A stretch of 64,000 bases of DNA, from assembly GCA_044353505.1 (NCBI GenBank), contig JBILBU010000002.1, positions 62,001 to 126,000 on the forward strand, written 5' to 3'. The position numbers and the translations under genes were made by a program. The DNA comes from Pollutibacter sp044353505. Its GTDB lineage: Bacteria; Bacteroidota; Bacteroidia; Chitinophagales; Chitinophagaceae. Below, in pieces: positions 63,961-64,000 of this stretch (within the stretch, counting starts at the first letter, position 1; each line of letters begins with the position of its first letter). A model generated the notes under the pieces. That model made no database searches. It was not told the origin of the DNA and saw nothing but the letters and a program-made list of their open reading frames with translations.

Positions 63961-64000
63961 ACCAAACAAAGGGGTAACTTTATGGCAATATTTTTCTAAA

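Noticed and set aside
1..64000. CRISPR arrays, tRNA or rRNA genes, insertion sequences and a toxin-antitoxin or defence locus
   Set aside because: I looked for regular short repeats, cloverleaf-like runs with a TTC-type arm, transposase motifs and small paired genes and saw none; a tRNAscan or BLAST run would be needed to exclude them fully.

Overview
The window looks like a core chromosomal segment of a member of the Bacteroidota, most likely from the Cytophagales/Chitinophagales side of the phylum. The evidence is: type IX secretion (T9SS) parts and cargo (PorG/DUF6089-like barrel, PorE-like OmpA protein, two PorP/SprF proteins, two giant PKD adhesins with type B C-terminal sorting domains, one tiny type A sorting-domain protein); the futalosine menaquinone route (MqnB, MqnD); phylum-typical families (DUF6089, DUF6702, DUF4105/Lnb, DUF3467, DUF2795); and many -7 boxes of the Bacteroidota form TAnnTTTG. 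Gene density is high, with no gene-free stretch over 300 bases. I saw no rRNA, tRNA, CRISPR array, insertion sequence or prophage.

Layout. 1-1.3 kb: a truncated DUF6089 barrel and a GNAT acetyltransferase. 1.4-8.4 kb: recG, then adhesin/SprF module 1. 8.5-15.3 kb: GlcD-type oxidase, exported CarboxypepD-like protein, Mrp, and a DUF6702/HupE/M1-peptidase cluster. 15.3-22.3 kb: thiol lipoprotein, RlmK-like methyltransferase, SlyD-like FKBP, NamZ-like muramidase, fmt, pepT, exbB-exbD. 22.3-27.7 kb: prmC facing away from ribD-yigZ, then Nif3 and zinc-ribbon genes and an exported DUF695/RraB-like protein. 27.8-34.9 kb: adhesin/SprF module 2, a Bcp-type peroxiredoxin, and the small sorting-domain protein. 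34.9-44.7 kb: rlmI, grpE-dnaJ, hpt/GH73-LysM/O-methyltransferase, a sodium symporter, recN, fabI, SemiSWEET, DUF2795. 44.9-52.2 kb: two lone LolD/MacB-type ATPases around a cobalamin adenosyltransferase, gatC, trpS, a deoxynucleoside kinase, mqnB-mqnD, and two PTPS-type paralogues with folE. 52.3-64 kb: fabD, DUF3467, an overlapping pair of envelope barrel-like proteins, folD-queE, PorE-like OmpA, dprA, guaB and an Lnb-type lipoprotein N-acyltransferase.

How they work together. The window supplies surface adhesins plus the outer-membrane partners that would hold or export them, envelope upkeep (GH73, NamZ, Lnb, LolD-like ATPases), pterin/folate/queuosine metabolism (folE, two PTPS, folD, queE), and translation support (fmt, prmC, rlmI, rlmK-like, gatC, trpS). 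The strongest less obvious signal is regulatory. Exact TAnnTTTG boxes, or the TATCTTCG variant, end only 3-5 nt before the start codon of fmt, prmC, rlmI, recN, folD, pduO, trpS and guaB, which predicts leaderless mRNAs. A second group (exbB, gatC, first PTPS, thiol lipoprotein, DUF3467, DUF2795) has boxes 15-22 nt upstream. No clearly new multi-gene defence or biosynthetic system is evident.
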